In this document: positions 36,234-45,180 of the stretch, one piece after another
Numbering within the stretch: the stretch's first letter is position 1
How the letters are laid out: every line of letters starts with the position of its first letter
DNA from: Anaerococcus vaginimassiliensis
GTDB taxonomy: Bacteria > Bacillota > Clostridia > Tissierellales > Peptoniphilaceae
Assembly (NCBI RefSeq): GCF_900626155.1
Contig: NZ_LR130844.1
Coordinates: 414,191 to 478,190 of the forward strand
DNA: 64,000 nt
Direction of reading: 5' to 3'
Translations under genes and position numbers: made by a program
Notes under the pieces: generated by a model
What the model saw: the letters and a program-made list of their open reading frames with translations, nothing else
Told to the model about the DNA's origin: nothing
Databases searched by the model: none

Positions 36234-37247
36234 TTAATCTATAAGTTCTTTTAGTCTTCCTACTATTTTGTAGTCTACTTTTTTTAGCTCTTCTATGTTT
36301 TTAACACCTAATAGGCACATTATGATTTTAATCTTGTCATTTAAATCCTTTAGATAAGATTCGCAAGCCATATATCCACCGTGGAGGAGATATTTTAAAA
36401 CCTCTCCACTAACAGCTGCCATATCTGCACCAATAATTATTGACTTTACAACATCCATCGCGTTTCTAAGACCTCCAGATGCAATTATAAATACATCCCT
36501 CGATATACTCCTTACATCTATAATGGCCTTGGCAGTTGGGATTCCCCAATTATATAGTTCTGAGAAATCTGTATCCATATCTCTTAGATCTTCTATTTCT
36601 ATAAAATTAGTTCCGCCTTTTCCTGAAACGTCTATATATTTTACACCAAGATCGATTAAATCTTTGGCAACTTCCTTAGATATTCCAGCTCCAGTTTCCT
36701 TTACTATTATTGGTGTAGCAAAATTTTCACTTAAATTTTTGATGTTATCTCTAATACCTCTAAAATCCTTATCACCCTCTGGCATCACTAGCTCTTGAGC
36801 CATGTTTAAATGCACTTGCATTATATCAGCTCCGATAAGGTCAGCCGCAAAGGTAAAATCTTCTATAGATCTTTCTGATCCTAGATTTCCAACTTTAATC
36901 AAATCCTTATCTTTAAGGAGAGTAAAAGACTCTCTGCTTTCTTCATCATCTATAGCTATAGCCTCACTACCAACAGCCATAGGTATGTTTAAGCTCTCAC
37001 ATATAGAAGATAAGTCCTCATTTATATCAGCTCCCGCTTCGCCTCCGCCTGTCATAGCATTTACCATAATTGGCATAGCTATTTTTCTTCCTAGAAATTC
37101 TATAGAAGTATCAATTTCATCTATCGCTATGTCAGATAGAGCCTTGTGCTCGATATAGATATCTTCTAGCAAATTATTAGTTAAACTTTGACTTTTTAGG
37201 TAATTTTCTATGTGTTGATCTTTTCTTTCTCTTCTTTTTTCTATCAT
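36234..37247 (-). CDS. fni: Type 2 isopentenyl-diphosphate delta-isomerase
   Basis: This 337-residue FMN-dependent TIM-barrel has ERRKDQH-like N-terminal residues (RRERKDQHI), NAMTGGG near 66, the KETGAGIS motif (about 183) and DVSGKGGT (about 206). It interconverts IPP and DMAPP. A GTG two codons earlier is also possible; the ATG is chosen because of an AGGTG 3-4 bases upstream. ispD and ispF elsewhere in the window show the MEP pathway is used. It follows the LCP gene by 22 bases and ends at a terminator. Confidence 0.92.
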   Translation of the reverse strand: MIEKRRERKDQHIENYLKSQSLTNNLLEDIYIEHKALSDIAIDEIDTSIEFLGRKIAMPIMVNAMTGGGEAGADINEDLSSICESLNIPMAVGSEAIAIDDEESRESFTLLKDKDLIKVGNLGSERSIEDFTFAADLIGADIMQVHLNMAQELVMPEGDKDFRGIRDNIKNLSENFATPIIVKETGAGISKEVAKDLIDLGVKYIDVSGKGGTNFIEIEDLRDMDTDFSELYNWGIPTAKAIIDVRSISRDVFIIASGGLRNAMDVVKSIIIGADMAAVSGEVLKYLLHGGYMACESYLKDLNDKIKIIMCLLGVKNIEELKKVDYKIVGRLKELID

Positions 37248-37269
37248 AATCACCTACTTTTTTATCCTA

Positions 37270-38490
37270 TTAGTCGTTATTTTCCGGACTAATTACTCTT
37301 ACATCTGAACTATCAGTTTCTGATCCACTTTCCTCTTCTACTTCCTCGGGTTCATCAGGCTCTTCTGGCTCTTCAGGAGTTTCCTCTACCTCTTCATGGG
37401 CTGGATGAGTGTAAGATGTATCTGGTCTTTGTGGAGTATAAGACGTATCTGGCACGTACTCTTCTTCTACATAATTATTAGAATAAGATGGCTCAGTGTA
37501 TTCTATCTCTTGTGGAGCTACTGGTTCATAATACTCATCTTCTTCATTAGTCTCTTCTTCTATTTCGCTATCAAAGCCAGCCTTGTCTCTAGTCCAATTT
37601 TTAAGTTTAAAGGTCTCAAAGTTTTTGTCAACTATATCCAAAGTTTTGTCAAAATCTGGTAAATAGTAACTAGTTCCATATATTGTTTGTTCATGGCCAG
37701 GTACTAAGTGAGTTTTAACCTTATCTGATGAGAAGTTTTTTATGTTATTTGTAAGGTCTAGAATAGTTCCCATAGGAACATTAGTCTTTACATATTTTAG
37801 ATAGTTGGTTACAAAGGTTGTAAGGTCGATATTTTCAGATTTTTTCACTATCTCATCTACCATAGCCTTCATGAAACCTTGTTGAGCCTCAACCCTACCT
37901 ATATCTCCATTGTTATAGACGCTTCTAGTTCTGACATACCAAAGTGCTTCTTTGCCGTTAAAATGATTCTTGCCCTCTTTTATGGTTACGCCATGAGTTT
38001 TTACATTGAATCCTTTCGGTACATCGAAATCAACTCCTCCAAGTGCGTCAATTATATTTTCCACTGCCTTAAAGTTAACCTGAACATAATAATCTATGTC
38101 TAATCCCAAGAAGTTTCTTAGGGTTTGCATAGTTAGGTCAATTCCACCAAAAGCATGAGCGTGGTTTACCTTATCAAAAGTATCCCTAATCTTTACTCTA
38201 GTATCTCTCGGAACGGAGAGGATATCGACTTTTCCAGTTTCGCTATTTGCCTTAATTAGCATTATAGTATCAGTTCTAGTAAAGTCCTCATTTTCTCCAT
38301 CTGGATTCTCATCAACCCCAACCAAAAGAATCAAATGTTCATGTTCATTGGTATTTGCTGAATCATCGTCAAATGAGTCTCCATTAATAGCTCTCATTTC
38401 CTTAGCTTCTAGCTGGTTTAGGATGACAGTTGATCCAAAATAGGAAAGGACCGCTACCAAAAACACAGCTAAAAATCTTTTTAATTTCAT
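37270..38490 (-). CDS. LytR-CpsA-Psr (LCP) family cell-wall ligase
   Basis: This 406-residue protein has one N-terminal membrane helix (about 6-24) and an extracytoplasmic LCP domain (LLVGVDENPDG, RTDTIMLIKANSETGKVDILSVPRDT-like core, INGALG-like VENIIDALGGVDFDVP). The last ~90 residues are rich in Glu, Pro and Tyr with repeated DTSYTP/DTSYTH segments, probably a disordered wall-spanning tail. LCP enzymes attach teichoic acids or capsule to peptidoglycan. It has its own AAGGA site and precedes fni. Confidence 0.9.
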   Translation of the reverse strand: MKLKRFLAVFLVAVLSYFGSTVILNQLEAKEMRAINGDSFDDDSANTNEHEHLILLVGVDENPDGENEDFTRTDTIMLIKANSETGKVDILSVPRDTRVKIRDTFDKVNHAHAFGGIDLTMQTLRNFLGLDIDYYVQVNFKAVENIIDALGGVDFDVPKGFNVKTHGVTIKEGKNHFNGKEALWYVRTRSVYNNGDIGRVEAQQGFMKAMVDEIVKKSENIDLTTFVTNYLKYVKTNVPMGTILDLTNNIKNFSSDKVKTHLVPGHEQTIYGTSYYLPDFDKTLDIVDKNFETFKLKNWTRDKAGFDSEIEEETNEEDEYYEPVAPQEIEYTEPSYSNNYVEEEYVPDTSYTPQRPDTSYTHPAHEEVEETPEEPEEPDEPEEVEEESGSETDSSDVRVISPENND

Positions 38491-38592
38491 TTGTTATTCC
38501 TTATCTAATTTTTTAGCATACTTTTAAATACTTTTTTATTGTTTCCAAAATTATTTTTAATTACTTCACTTACTATTATATGCTAAATTTTC

Positions 38593-39864
38593 TTAATATC
38601 TTCCCCTATATTTTAAGGCTTCCGCCATAGACTTAACTGCAACCATAAATGAAGCTTCTTTAAGGTTTGTATTCTCTCTATCAGCCATTTCAAATATTTT
38701 GTCAAAGGCCTTGGTCAAATCTTCTTTTTCCTTATTTTTAACTTGGTCATAGGAGAAATAATAGCCAATTTGGTTTTGTATCCATTCATAGTGGCTGACT
38801 AAAACCCCACCAGAATTGGCTAAAATATCAGGAATCACAAGGATATCTTTATCTTCTAGAACCTTCATAGCAGCTGGTGTTGTCGGACCATTTGCCCCTT
38901 CGGAAATTACCTTCGCCTTTATTGTTTTAGCAATTTCTTCTGTGATTACATTTTCTAAAGCACATGGAAGGATTATATCAACATCAAGGGCAAAGAACTC
39001 TTCATTTGTGATTTTTTCTACCCCTTCTTTTTCAAAGCTTAGGACAGATTTGCCATTTTCCTTTAGCTCGTGCAAGACTTCTGGGTCAAAGCCTTCCTCA
39101 CGATATATAGCAGCTGATCCAAGCTCTTTATCGCTGGCATTTACACTTACTAATCTAGCACCAAATTCATGCATGTATTTTGCCGCAAAATATCCTACAT
39201 TTCCAAAGCCTTGGATGATGAAAGTCTTTCCTTCAAGGCTTTCATTTTTTCTTTCGTAAGCGTATTTTACAGCAAGAGCTACGCCATAGCCTGTAGCTTG
39301 ATCTCTGGCAAACGATCCCCCAAGAACCAGAGGTTTACCTGTAAAGGTCGCAATTTCTTCTCTCTTAGAGTTTAAATTTATATATTCATCTGTAAAATAT
39401 CCCATGATTTTGGCATTTGTATTGACATCTGGGGCAGGAATATCAATTCTAGGTCCCAAATAGTTATTTATAGCACGAACAAATCCCCTAGATAAAGTTT
39501 CAAGTTCTCTTTCAGAAAGATTGTTTGGATCTACTGCAATTCCTCCCTTGCCTCCTCCTAGAGGTAAGCCAAGAAGAGCTACCTTGATACTCATCATCAT
39601 TGATAGGGCAAGGACCTCATCTCTTGTTACGTTCTTATCAAATCTAACTCCACCCTTAGATGGGCCAAGGGCTGATGAATGAGCTGACCTATAGCCTTTA
39701 AATACCTTTGTGCTTCCGTCATCCATTTTTACAGGAATAGAAACTTCAATTATTCTTTCTGCATCTTTTAATAATTCATAAACACTAGGATCAAGATTTA
39801 GCTTATCACAAGCTAATTTGTACCAAGACCTAGTCGCTTCTAATATATCTAATTTTTCGCTCAT
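38593..39864 (-). CDS. gdhA: Glutamate dehydrogenase (Glu/Leu/Phe/Val family)
   Basis: This 423-residue protein has the substrate-binding segment PLGGGKGGI (about 101-109) with the catalytic region PAPDVNTN (about 143), and the Rossmann motif IQGFGNVG near 210. Length fits the ~420-residue NAD-linked enzymes of Gram-positive anaerobic cocci, in which glutamate breakdown is central to energy metabolism. It has its own promoter and stands alone. Confidence 0.92.
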   Translation of the reverse strand: MSEKLDILEATRSWYKLACDKLNLDPSVYELLKDAERIIEVSIPVKMDDGSTKVFKGYRSAHSSALGPSKGGVRFDKNVTRDEVLALSMMMSIKVALLGLPLGGGKGGIAVDPNNLSERELETLSRGFVRAINNYLGPRIDIPAPDVNTNAKIMGYFTDEYINLNSKREEIATFTGKPLVLGGSFARDQATGYGVALAVKYAYERKNESLEGKTFIIQGFGNVGYFAAKYMHEFGARLVSVNASDKELGSAAIYREEGFDPEVLHELKENGKSVLSFEKEGVEKITNEEFFALDVDIILPCALENVITEEIAKTIKAKVISEGANGPTTPAAMKVLEDKDILVIPDILANSGGVLVSHYEWIQNQIGYYFSYDQVKNKEKEDLTKAFDKIFEMADRENTNLKEASFMVAVKSMAEALKYRGRY

Positions 39865-39895
39865 ATTATGCCTTTCATTACTTATTTATAAAATT

Positions 39896-39924
39896 ATAAT
39901 ACGTATTTTTGAAGGAATCGTCAA
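39896..39924 (-). promoter_or_regulatory. gdhA promoter
   Basis: TTGACG (39919-39924), 17-base spacer, TATTAT (39896-39901) on the minus strand, about 30 bases before the start codon. Confidence 0.82.
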
Positions 39925-39936
39925 TTATATCTATTC

Positions 39937-39961
39937 TAAAAAATAACTGGTCACCGACCAG
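39937..39961 (-). terminator. Terminator of the tsa/S41 peptidase operon
   Basis: CTGGTC/GACCAG stem (39947-39952 with 39956-39961), touching the S41 stop codon, followed by TTATTTTTT on the minus strand. Confidence 0.85.
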
Positions 39962-41368
39962 CTAATTTTTCTTAACTCCCATAAGTTTATCTATTGTAAT
40001 TAAAGAATCCTTGTATGATTTGGATAAAATATCGGGTGTTGTGGGATTTTCTTCGTTTATCTTTCCAGCAGGATCATAACCCAAAGTGTTTGTGTAGGTA
40101 AAAACATAACCAGAATTTGGCAATACAGAATTAATCACACCAAGGGTTACGCCATCTCCACCTGTGCTTTGTCCGATAAGAGTTGCTGTATTTGAATATT
40201 TCATAAAGTTAGCAAAACCTTCTGCAGCAGAAAATACTCCCTCATCAACTAATAGGTAAATCGACCCTTGATAGCCATAGTCCTTGTCTGATTGGTCAGG
40301 GTTTATGGTAATTATATCCTTCATATAAAAATCAAAGTGATCCAAATCTTCTGCATTGTCAAGCTTTATCCCTGAAATATCCACATTTCTAACTCTTTCT
40401 ACATTTAGACTATCATCAGCAAACATAAGCTTAGCTTGGTTAGATTCCTTGAAAAATAAGTTGTTAGTTACAGTTTTTTGACTGGTTATTATCTTAGGTA
40501 GAAAGAAATTTTGCCAATATTCCATATTGCCTCCAGAATTTCCCCTAATATCTATAATTAGAGCCTTGTAAAGGTGTTTATTTCTAAGAAATTCCTTTAA
40601 TACCTTTAGATCTTCAGTGTATTTTTCGCTGCCAGCCATTTGATTTATCCTTAGAAGGACCATATCATCTCCAACTTCTTTTAAGGTTAAGTTTCTAGAA
40701 GAGTCTTCGGTAAACAAAGACTTTTTCCTATCTTTTTGAAAATTATCATCCGTATCTGACTGCATACCCGCTAGAGAATATCTATTTCTAACAACTTGTC
40801 TATTTAAATTTAAAAATTCATAATAAATCGAAGGTGACTTCCAGTTTTTAGAAAAATATCTCATGGTTGCTTCTACATAGTCTTTGTCAGCAATCCTTGC
40901 GTGATTGTTCTTAAGGTCTGCCATTATTTCATCTAAGACGATTTTAAATTCCTCATCATCCTTACAAGCTTCGACCTTTTTCAGGTATTTGTCATAGTTT
41001 TTTAAAAAATCAATCTTATCTTCTCTCTTCAATACTCCAAAAAAAGGGTAATTATTTTTAAGTTCATTGAATAGATAATTGAAATCCTCAACTCTTTCTT
41101 CATTAGTCAAAGTCTTCGCCTTGGAGTAAGAGGGAAGCTGGAGTTTTAGGGGAGCTGATAAATTCTTATACCATTTCAAATACTCATCTACACTAAAGTC
41201 TGTAATCTTATCTGGATAAAAGCTTCCATCTGATAAGATAATCCCATCCTCATCGTAGGTTCTCATAGCTCTTTTTGTTTGAAGTTTAGCAAGTCTTCTT
41301 TGGGCACAAGATGTACTTATCAAAAATATAAGAAGTAATACTAGAAGTGACCTTAATTTTTTAATCAT
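39962..41368 (-). CDS. S41-family peptidase, lipoprotein
   Basis: From the start at 41368 (GGAGG 8 bases upstream) it has 468 residues with a lipoprotein signal (KKLRSLL, hydrophobic stretch, lipobox ISTSC near residue 20). The C-terminal half is an S41 (Tail-specific protease) fold: ALIIDIRGNSGG and LLVDEGVFSAAEGFANFM, the latter with the catalytic Ser. No PDZ domain is obvious. It would act outside the membrane. It overlaps the small membrane-protein gene by 8 bases. Confidence 0.85.
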   Translation of the reverse strand: MIKKLRSLLVLLLIFLISTSCAQRRLAKLQTKRAMRTYDEDGIILSDGSFYPDKITDFSVDEYLKWYKNLSAPLKLQLPSYSKAKTLTNEERVEDFNYLFNELKNNYPFFGVLKREDKIDFLKNYDKYLKKVEACKDDEEFKIVLDEIMADLKNNHARIADKDYVEATMRYFSKNWKSPSIYYEFLNLNRQVVRNRYSLAGMQSDTDDNFQKDRKKSLFTEDSSRNLTLKEVGDDMVLLRINQMAGSEKYTEDLKVLKEFLRNKHLYKALIIDIRGNSGGNMEYWQNFFLPKIITSQKTVTNNLFFKESNQAKLMFADDSLNVERVRNVDISGIKLDNAEDLDHFDFYMKDIITINPDQSDKDYGYQGSIYLLVDEGVFSAAEGFANFMKYSNTATLIGQSTGGDGVTLGVINSVLPNSGYVFTYTNTLGYDPAGKINEENPTTPDILSKSYKDSLITIDKLMGVKKN

Positions 41369-41717
41369 CGATAAGCCCTCCATTTAGGATTAAGTCTCTC
41401 TTATAAAGATCAAATAAAAGAGGGATATTGCCAATAGGATTAACTAAGGAATAAACTACTATAAAAACTACTATAAAAGAAAGTTTGTTCATCTCTACTC
41501 TTTTTATAGAAGATTGGCTATAGTTTTTATTTTTGAGATTTGCTATGCTGTAAATCATCCCAAAAACGCCAAAAACTATCTCAAATATTTCTCTAAAGTA
41601 TATACCAAAAGCTAAAACAGCTGCTCCTGCTAGAAACCAAAGACCTGAGCTAAACTTAGTCAAACTATTGTATCTTTTGATTACATTTCTTTCTTTTCTA
41701 TTTCGTCTCTTGCCCAT
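41361..41717 (-). CDS. Small membrane protein of unknown function
   Basis: This 118-residue protein has a very basic N-terminus (KRRNRKERNVIKR), two adjacent hydrophobic segments (about 27-60) and a third near 80-100. I do not recognise a family. It starts one base after the tsaD stop region and overlaps the S41 gene, so it is translated with them. Confidence 0.6.
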   Translation of the reverse strand: MGKRRNRKERNVIKRYNSLTKFSSGLWFLAGAAVLAFGIYFREIFEIVFGVFGMIYSIANLKNKNYSQSSIKRVEMNKLSFIVVFIVVYSLVNPIGNIPLLFDLYKRDLILNGGLIDD

Positions 41718-41718
41718 A

Positions 41719-42729
41719 TCATAATTCCAAATTAGGATAAACTTTCATGTAAGTGTCATCAGAAGATCCATTTTGATAATTTAGATATCCTGCCATGGCA
41801 ATCATAGCTGCATTGTCTGTGCAAAGAATGGTAGATGGATGATAAAATTTTATATTCTCCTTAGCACATTCTTCCTCAAGCCTTTCTCTAAGTCTTGAAT
41901 TTGCTGCAACTCCGCCGCTTACACAAAGAGCTTTCATGCCTGTTTCTCTTACAAGCATCATTGATTTATCAACTAAAACGTCTACTACAGCTTCCTCGAA
42001 ACTCGCTGCAAGATCAGCCTCGTTAATCTCTTCACCCTTTTGTATCATATTATGATGATAATTTAAAACCGCAGTCTTTAGTCCTGAGAAAGAAAAATCG
42101 TAAGATCCTTTCTTAAGCATTACCCTAGGAAAATCTATCGCATCCTTGTTTCCTTCTTTGGCAAGTTTATCTATCTTTGGTCCGCCAGGATATCCTAGGC
42201 CAATTTTTCTTGCAACCTTATCAAAAGATTCTCCAGCTGCATCATCCAAAGTCCTACCTACTACCTCATAGTCAGTATAGGAATTTACCTTGCAAAGGTA
42301 GGTATGACCTCCAGATACAACTAAACTAATAAAGGGTGGTTTAAGATCTGGGTTTGACAAATAATTTGCACAAATATGTCCTTGCATGTGGTTTGCTCCA
42401 ATCATAGGAGTTTTAGTTGCAAGAGACAAGCCCTTAGCGGCAGATATTCCAACCAAAAGAGAGCCCATTAGTCCTGGCCCCTTGGTTACAGAAATTAGGT
42501 CTATATCATCATAAGTAAGATTTGCATCATTTAAAGCTTTTTCTATCAAAGGATTTATAGCTTCTAAATGTTTTCTGCTGGCAATTTCTGGTACAACTCC
42601 CCCAAACAAAGTATGGATATCTATTTGAGAAGATATTAGATTTACCAATACCTCTCTTTCATTTTTAAGAATTGCTACAGAGCTATCATCACAGCTTGTC
42701 TCAATTCCCATTGTATAAAAATCACTCAT
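41719..42729 (-). CDS. tsaD: tRNA N6-threonylcarbamoyladenosine (t6A) transferase subunit TsaD
   Basis: This 336-residue ASKHA-fold protein has GIETSCDDSSVAIL (about 8-21), the metal-binding HMQGH motif (about 111-115) and SGGHTYL (about 137). With TsaB and TsaE it transfers threonylcarbamoyl to A37 of ANN-decoding tRNAs. It overlaps rimI by 8 bases and is the fourth gene of tsaE-tsaB-rimI-tsaD. Confidence 0.96.
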   Translation of the reverse strand: MSDFYTMGIETSCDDSSVAILKNEREVLVNLISSQIDIHTLFGGVVPEIASRKHLEAINPLIEKALNDANLTYDDIDLISVTKGPGLMGSLLVGISAAKGLSLATKTPMIGANHMQGHICANYLSNPDLKPPFISLVVSGGHTYLCKVNSYTDYEVVGRTLDDAAGESFDKVARKIGLGYPGGPKIDKLAKEGNKDAIDFPRVMLKKGSYDFSFSGLKTAVLNYHHNMIQKGEEINEADLAASFEEAVVDVLVDKSMMLVRETGMKALCVSGGVAANSRLRERLEEECAKENIKFYHPSTILCTDNAAMIAMAGYLNYQNGSSDDTYMKVYPNLEL

Positions 42730-43162
42730 ATAATTTCCTTTTCATATTGTAGGCATCTACTCCCAACTTTTGGTAGTAATTTTTCCTGATGCCGTCTTTT
42801 TTAAAGCCAAATTTCTCATAAAGATTGATAGCGTTGGTATTTTTAACAGAAACTTCTAGCCAAATTTCGCTGGCCTTGTTTTTCTTGCCTAAATCTATTA
42901 AATGACTTAGAAGCGCTTCTCCTATTCCTCTCCTCCTGTAGTTTTCATCTACAGCAATAGTGAATATTTCAACTAAATCAAGCACCCTACTTGCTATATA
43001 AAACCCCACAACTTCTCCATCTAATTCATACACATAATGGTCTAGGAGAGTGTTTGAAGTCAATTCTTTTAGTAGATGCTTTTTGGACCAAGGCTCAAAA
43101 AAAGAACTATTTTCTATTTCGTAAACTCTATCTACGTCCTTTACTTCCATCTTTCTTATCAT
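42722..43162 (-). CDS. rimI: Ribosomal protein S18 N-acetyltransferase RimI
   Basis: This 146-residue GNAT-fold protein has the acetyl-CoA motif VDENYRRRGIGEALL (about 72-86) and the conserved tail NLYEKFGFKKDGIRKNYY. It acetylates the N-terminal alanine of ribosomal protein S18 in model bacteria. Its place between tsaB and tsaD is the common arrangement in Firmicutes. It overlaps tsaB by 35 bases. Confidence 0.92.
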   Translation of the reverse strand: MIRKMEVKDVDRVYEIENSSFFEPWSKKHLLKELTSNTLLDHYVYELDGEVVGFYIASRVLDLVEIFTIAVDENYRRRGIGEALLSHLIDLGKKNKASEIWLEVSVKNTNAINLYEKFGFKKDGIRKNYYQKLGVDAYNMKRKLYE

Positions 43163-43820
43163 TTTTTAAAAGCTCCCTTTCCGCCTGACTTGCTCTCAGG
43201 TAGTTTGGTCTTATTTTATAAAGATCAACTGGCTCATAATCATCTAATAAAGCAATCTTAATTAGAGATCTACCTATGGAATTGTTGAAATTAAGCGGAA
43301 GTTTAACAGCATTTTTAAACTTATCCCCATATTTTTCATTCATAGTTCCAATAAGCTCAACCTCGCTATCAAGATCATTGACAAGATCTTTAAAAACATC
43401 AATAGTGTAAAGATCTTCTTTTATAATCTCCTTAAAATCTTTGTCATAAACCGCCCCATAAATCCTATTGCCTCTAGCATCTATCATTGGCACTTTAAGC
43501 CTATCTGATGAGGAATTGTTGGCAAGAGCTAGGAGGGTTGATACTGGAACAAGCTCTTTTTTACTTGCTTGGGCTAGGGTCTTTGCTACAGTCATTCCTA
43601 TCCTAAGACCTGTAAATGAACCTGGACCCTCAGCTATGACAAACTTATCTATATCAGCTACTTCCATACCCAAAAGCTTAAGGAGATTTTCAATCATAGG
43701 CACCAATGATTCGCTGTGAGTCTTTTGTTGGTTTACATTAAAATCTCCCAAGATCTCCACACCATCTGAGATAGTTACAGTAGAAATCATGGTAGATGTA
43801 TCAATGGCTAAAATATTCAT
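43128..43820 (-). CDS. tsaB: t6A biosynthesis protein TsaB
   Basis: This 230-residue protein starts MNILAIDTSTMISTVTI and carries GPGSFTGLRIGMTVAKTLA (about 70-88), the TsaB hallmark. It is the scaffold partner of TsaD. The tail is basic and overlaps the rimI start by 35 bases. Confidence 0.95.
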   Translation of the reverse strand: MNILAIDTSTMISTVTISDGVEILGDFNVNQQKTHSESLVPMIENLLKLLGMEVADIDKFVIAEGPGSFTGLRIGMTVAKTLAQASKKELVPVSTLLALANNSSSDRLKVPMIDARGNRIYGAVYDKDFKEIIKEDLYTIDVFKDLVNDLDSEVELIGTMNEKYGDKFKNAVKLPLNFNNSIGRSLIKIALLDDYEPVDLYKIRPNYLRASQAERELLKNDKKDGSKGRR

Positions 43821-44247
43821 TTATCTCTCTTCCCCTTTCGCTATCATCTAGGATAGTAATTTCCCTGGTATTTTCATCTACCTTGTCAAATTTAAGGCTA
43901 ATCATTTCATCTGGAAGGTAGCCTTCTACATTTTCTCCCCATTCCAAAAAGGTAATAGCATCTCCTGGGTAGAAATATTCTTCAAAATCAATATCCAAAA
44001 TATCATCTGGATCATCAAACCTATATAAATCCAAGTGATATATTTTCTTATCCGCCTCATAGATATTAACTATGGCGAAAGTTGGAGAAGATGAGTCATA
44101 GGCAGAAAAGTACTCACAAACTTTTCCTGTAAAGGTTGTTTTTCCTGCACCCATCTCACCAACTAAGTTTATAACATCGCCTTCTCTTAAAAGTGAGGCG
44201 AATTTTTCCGCAAAATCTTTTAATTCATTTAAGTTTCTAATAATCAT
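43801..44247 (-). CDS. tsaE: t6A biosynthesis ATPase TsaE
   Basis: This 148-residue P-loop protein has Walker A GEMGAGKTTF (about 30-39), SSPTFAIVNIY and IYHLDLYRF, and a WGE motif near 106. It drives turnover of the TsaBD complex. It is the first gene of the cluster and overlaps tsaB by 20 bases. A promoter should lie in 44250-44285, where TATAAT-like sequence is seen. Confidence 0.95.
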   Translation of the reverse strand: MIIRNLNELKDFAEKFASLLREGDVINLVGEMGAGKTTFTGKVCEYFSAYDSSSPTFAIVNIYEADKKIYHLDLYRFDDPDDILDIDFEEYFYPGDAITFLEWGENVEGYLPDEMISLKFDKVDENTREITILDDSERGREINEYFSH

Positions 44248-44286
44248 AATTCCTCTTTCATTATATTATACTAAAGACGAACCAAT

Positions 44287-44314
44287 AAAAAAAGCCTAAT
44301 CCTGTTGATTAGGC
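44287..44314 (-). terminator. Terminator after ribU
   Basis: GCCTAATC/GATTAGGC stem (44294-44301 with 44307-44314) followed by T7 on the minus strand. Confidence 0.92.
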
Positions 44315-44327
44315 AAATCCTTAGTAT

Positions 44328-44924
44328 TTATCTATATTTAATTATTGGTGAAACCCTCTTGTAAATTAAGTCGGTTACTATGGATGCGACAGCGCCCTTT
44401 ACTATGTTAAATGGTGCGATAGATAAAACCATCAAACTAAAATAGCTTTTTACAAGTCCGTTAGTCTTACTAGTCATTCCTACAAAAGCATTTAGATCTA
44501 TACCCATAACCTTAGCATAAGTTGGGAATACAACAAAGGCGTTAGATAATGTAGCAACTGCAGTCATAGCTATAACTCCCATAGATAGGGCAAATAGAGC
44601 AGTTTTTTTGGTTTTTCTATTCTTATATATACTAGCTGATACATATACAAAAATTGCACCAACTATAAAGTTAGACAATTCTCCAACTCCACCTGTAGTT
44701 GTCTTTGATAGGTTCAATAAGTTCTTTATAAGCTGAATCAAAACACCATACCAAGGACCCATAGCAAATCCACCTATTAAAGCAGGTACGTCTGCCAAGT
44801 CTACTTTCATAAATGGTGGGGCAATTGGAATTGGCATTTGGATAAACATCAAAATGTAAGAAAATGCTGCAAGGATTCCAACTTTAACTACTGAATTTAA
44901 ACTAAATGTTTTACTTCTATTCAT
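44328..44924 (-). CDS. ribU: Riboflavin ECF transporter substrate-binding subunit RibU
   Basis: From the ATG at 44924 (AGGAGG 7-8 bases upstream) it has 198 residues and six hydrophobic segments. KVDLADVPALIGGFAMGP and LIKNLLNL...TGGVGELSNF are typical RibU segments. It binds riboflavin and works with a shared ECF module encoded elsewhere. An FMN riboswitch with its own terminator lies directly upstream, which confirms the substrate. Reading frame upstream of 44924 belongs to the riboswitch, not the protein. Confidence 0.93.
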   Translation of the reverse strand: MNRSKTFSLNSVVKVGILAAFSYILMFIQMPIPIAPPFMKVDLADVPALIGGFAMGPWYGVLIQLIKNLLNLSKTTTGGVGELSNFIVGAIFVYVSASIYKNRKTKKTALFALSMGVIAMTAVATLSNAFVVFPTYAKVMGIDLNAFVGMTSKTNGLVKSYFSLMVLSIAPFNIVKGAVASIVTDLIYKRVSPIIKYR

Positions 44925-44942
44925 ATTTCCTCCTTCTAGGCA

Positions 44943-44968
44943 ATAAAAAATGCCCAATATCAGGGCAG
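44943..44968 (-). terminator. Riboswitch-controlled terminator upstream of ribU
   Basis: GCCC/GGGC hairpin (44952-44955 with 44963-44966) followed by T6 on the minus strand, between the FMN aptamer and the ribU ribosome site. It should form when FMN is bound. Confidence 0.75.
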
Positions 44969-44990
44969 AAAAAAGAGATTTTATATATAA

Positions 44991-45099
44991 ATCTTCTTTC
45001 ATCCAGACTATACTGTCGGTATTGGAATCACACCAATTCAATCCCGTAGGACTCGCAGACTCTACTGCCGGTTAAGGAATTTCACCTTTCCCTGAAGAT
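44991..45099 (-). promoter_or_regulatory. FMN riboswitch (RFN element)
   Basis: The minus strand has the conserved blocks in order: ATCTTCAGGG, AGGTGAAATTCCT, ACCGGCAGT, GAGTCTGCGA, GATTGAATTGGTGTGATTCC, CCGACAGTATAGTCTGGATG, AAAGAAGAT. The first and last blocks form P1. This is a complete RFN consensus. Confidence 0.95.
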
Positions 45100-45131
45100 A
45101 ATCATTTTTGATTAAATTTAGTTTATTTCTT

Positions 45132-45170
45132 ATACTCATAATACCACAAGTTAAGAAAAATAGCAAGCTA
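45132..45170 (-). promoter_or_regulatory. Probable promoter of the ribU riboswitch transcript
   Basis: TATTAT lies about 35-40 bases upstream of the aptamer on the minus strand, with TTGCTA 17 bases further upstream. The -35 box falls inside the terminator of the response-regulator gene. Confidence 0.55.
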
Positions 45171-45180
45171 ATTTGCTATT
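45158..45180 (-). terminator. Terminator of the response-regulator gene
   Basis: AATAGCAA/TTGCTATT stem that includes the stop codon (45176-45178), followed by TTTTTC on the minus strand. Confidence 0.7.

Noticed and set aside
44925-45041. N-terminal extension of RibU
   Set aside because: The added codons fall in the FMN riboswitch and its terminator.
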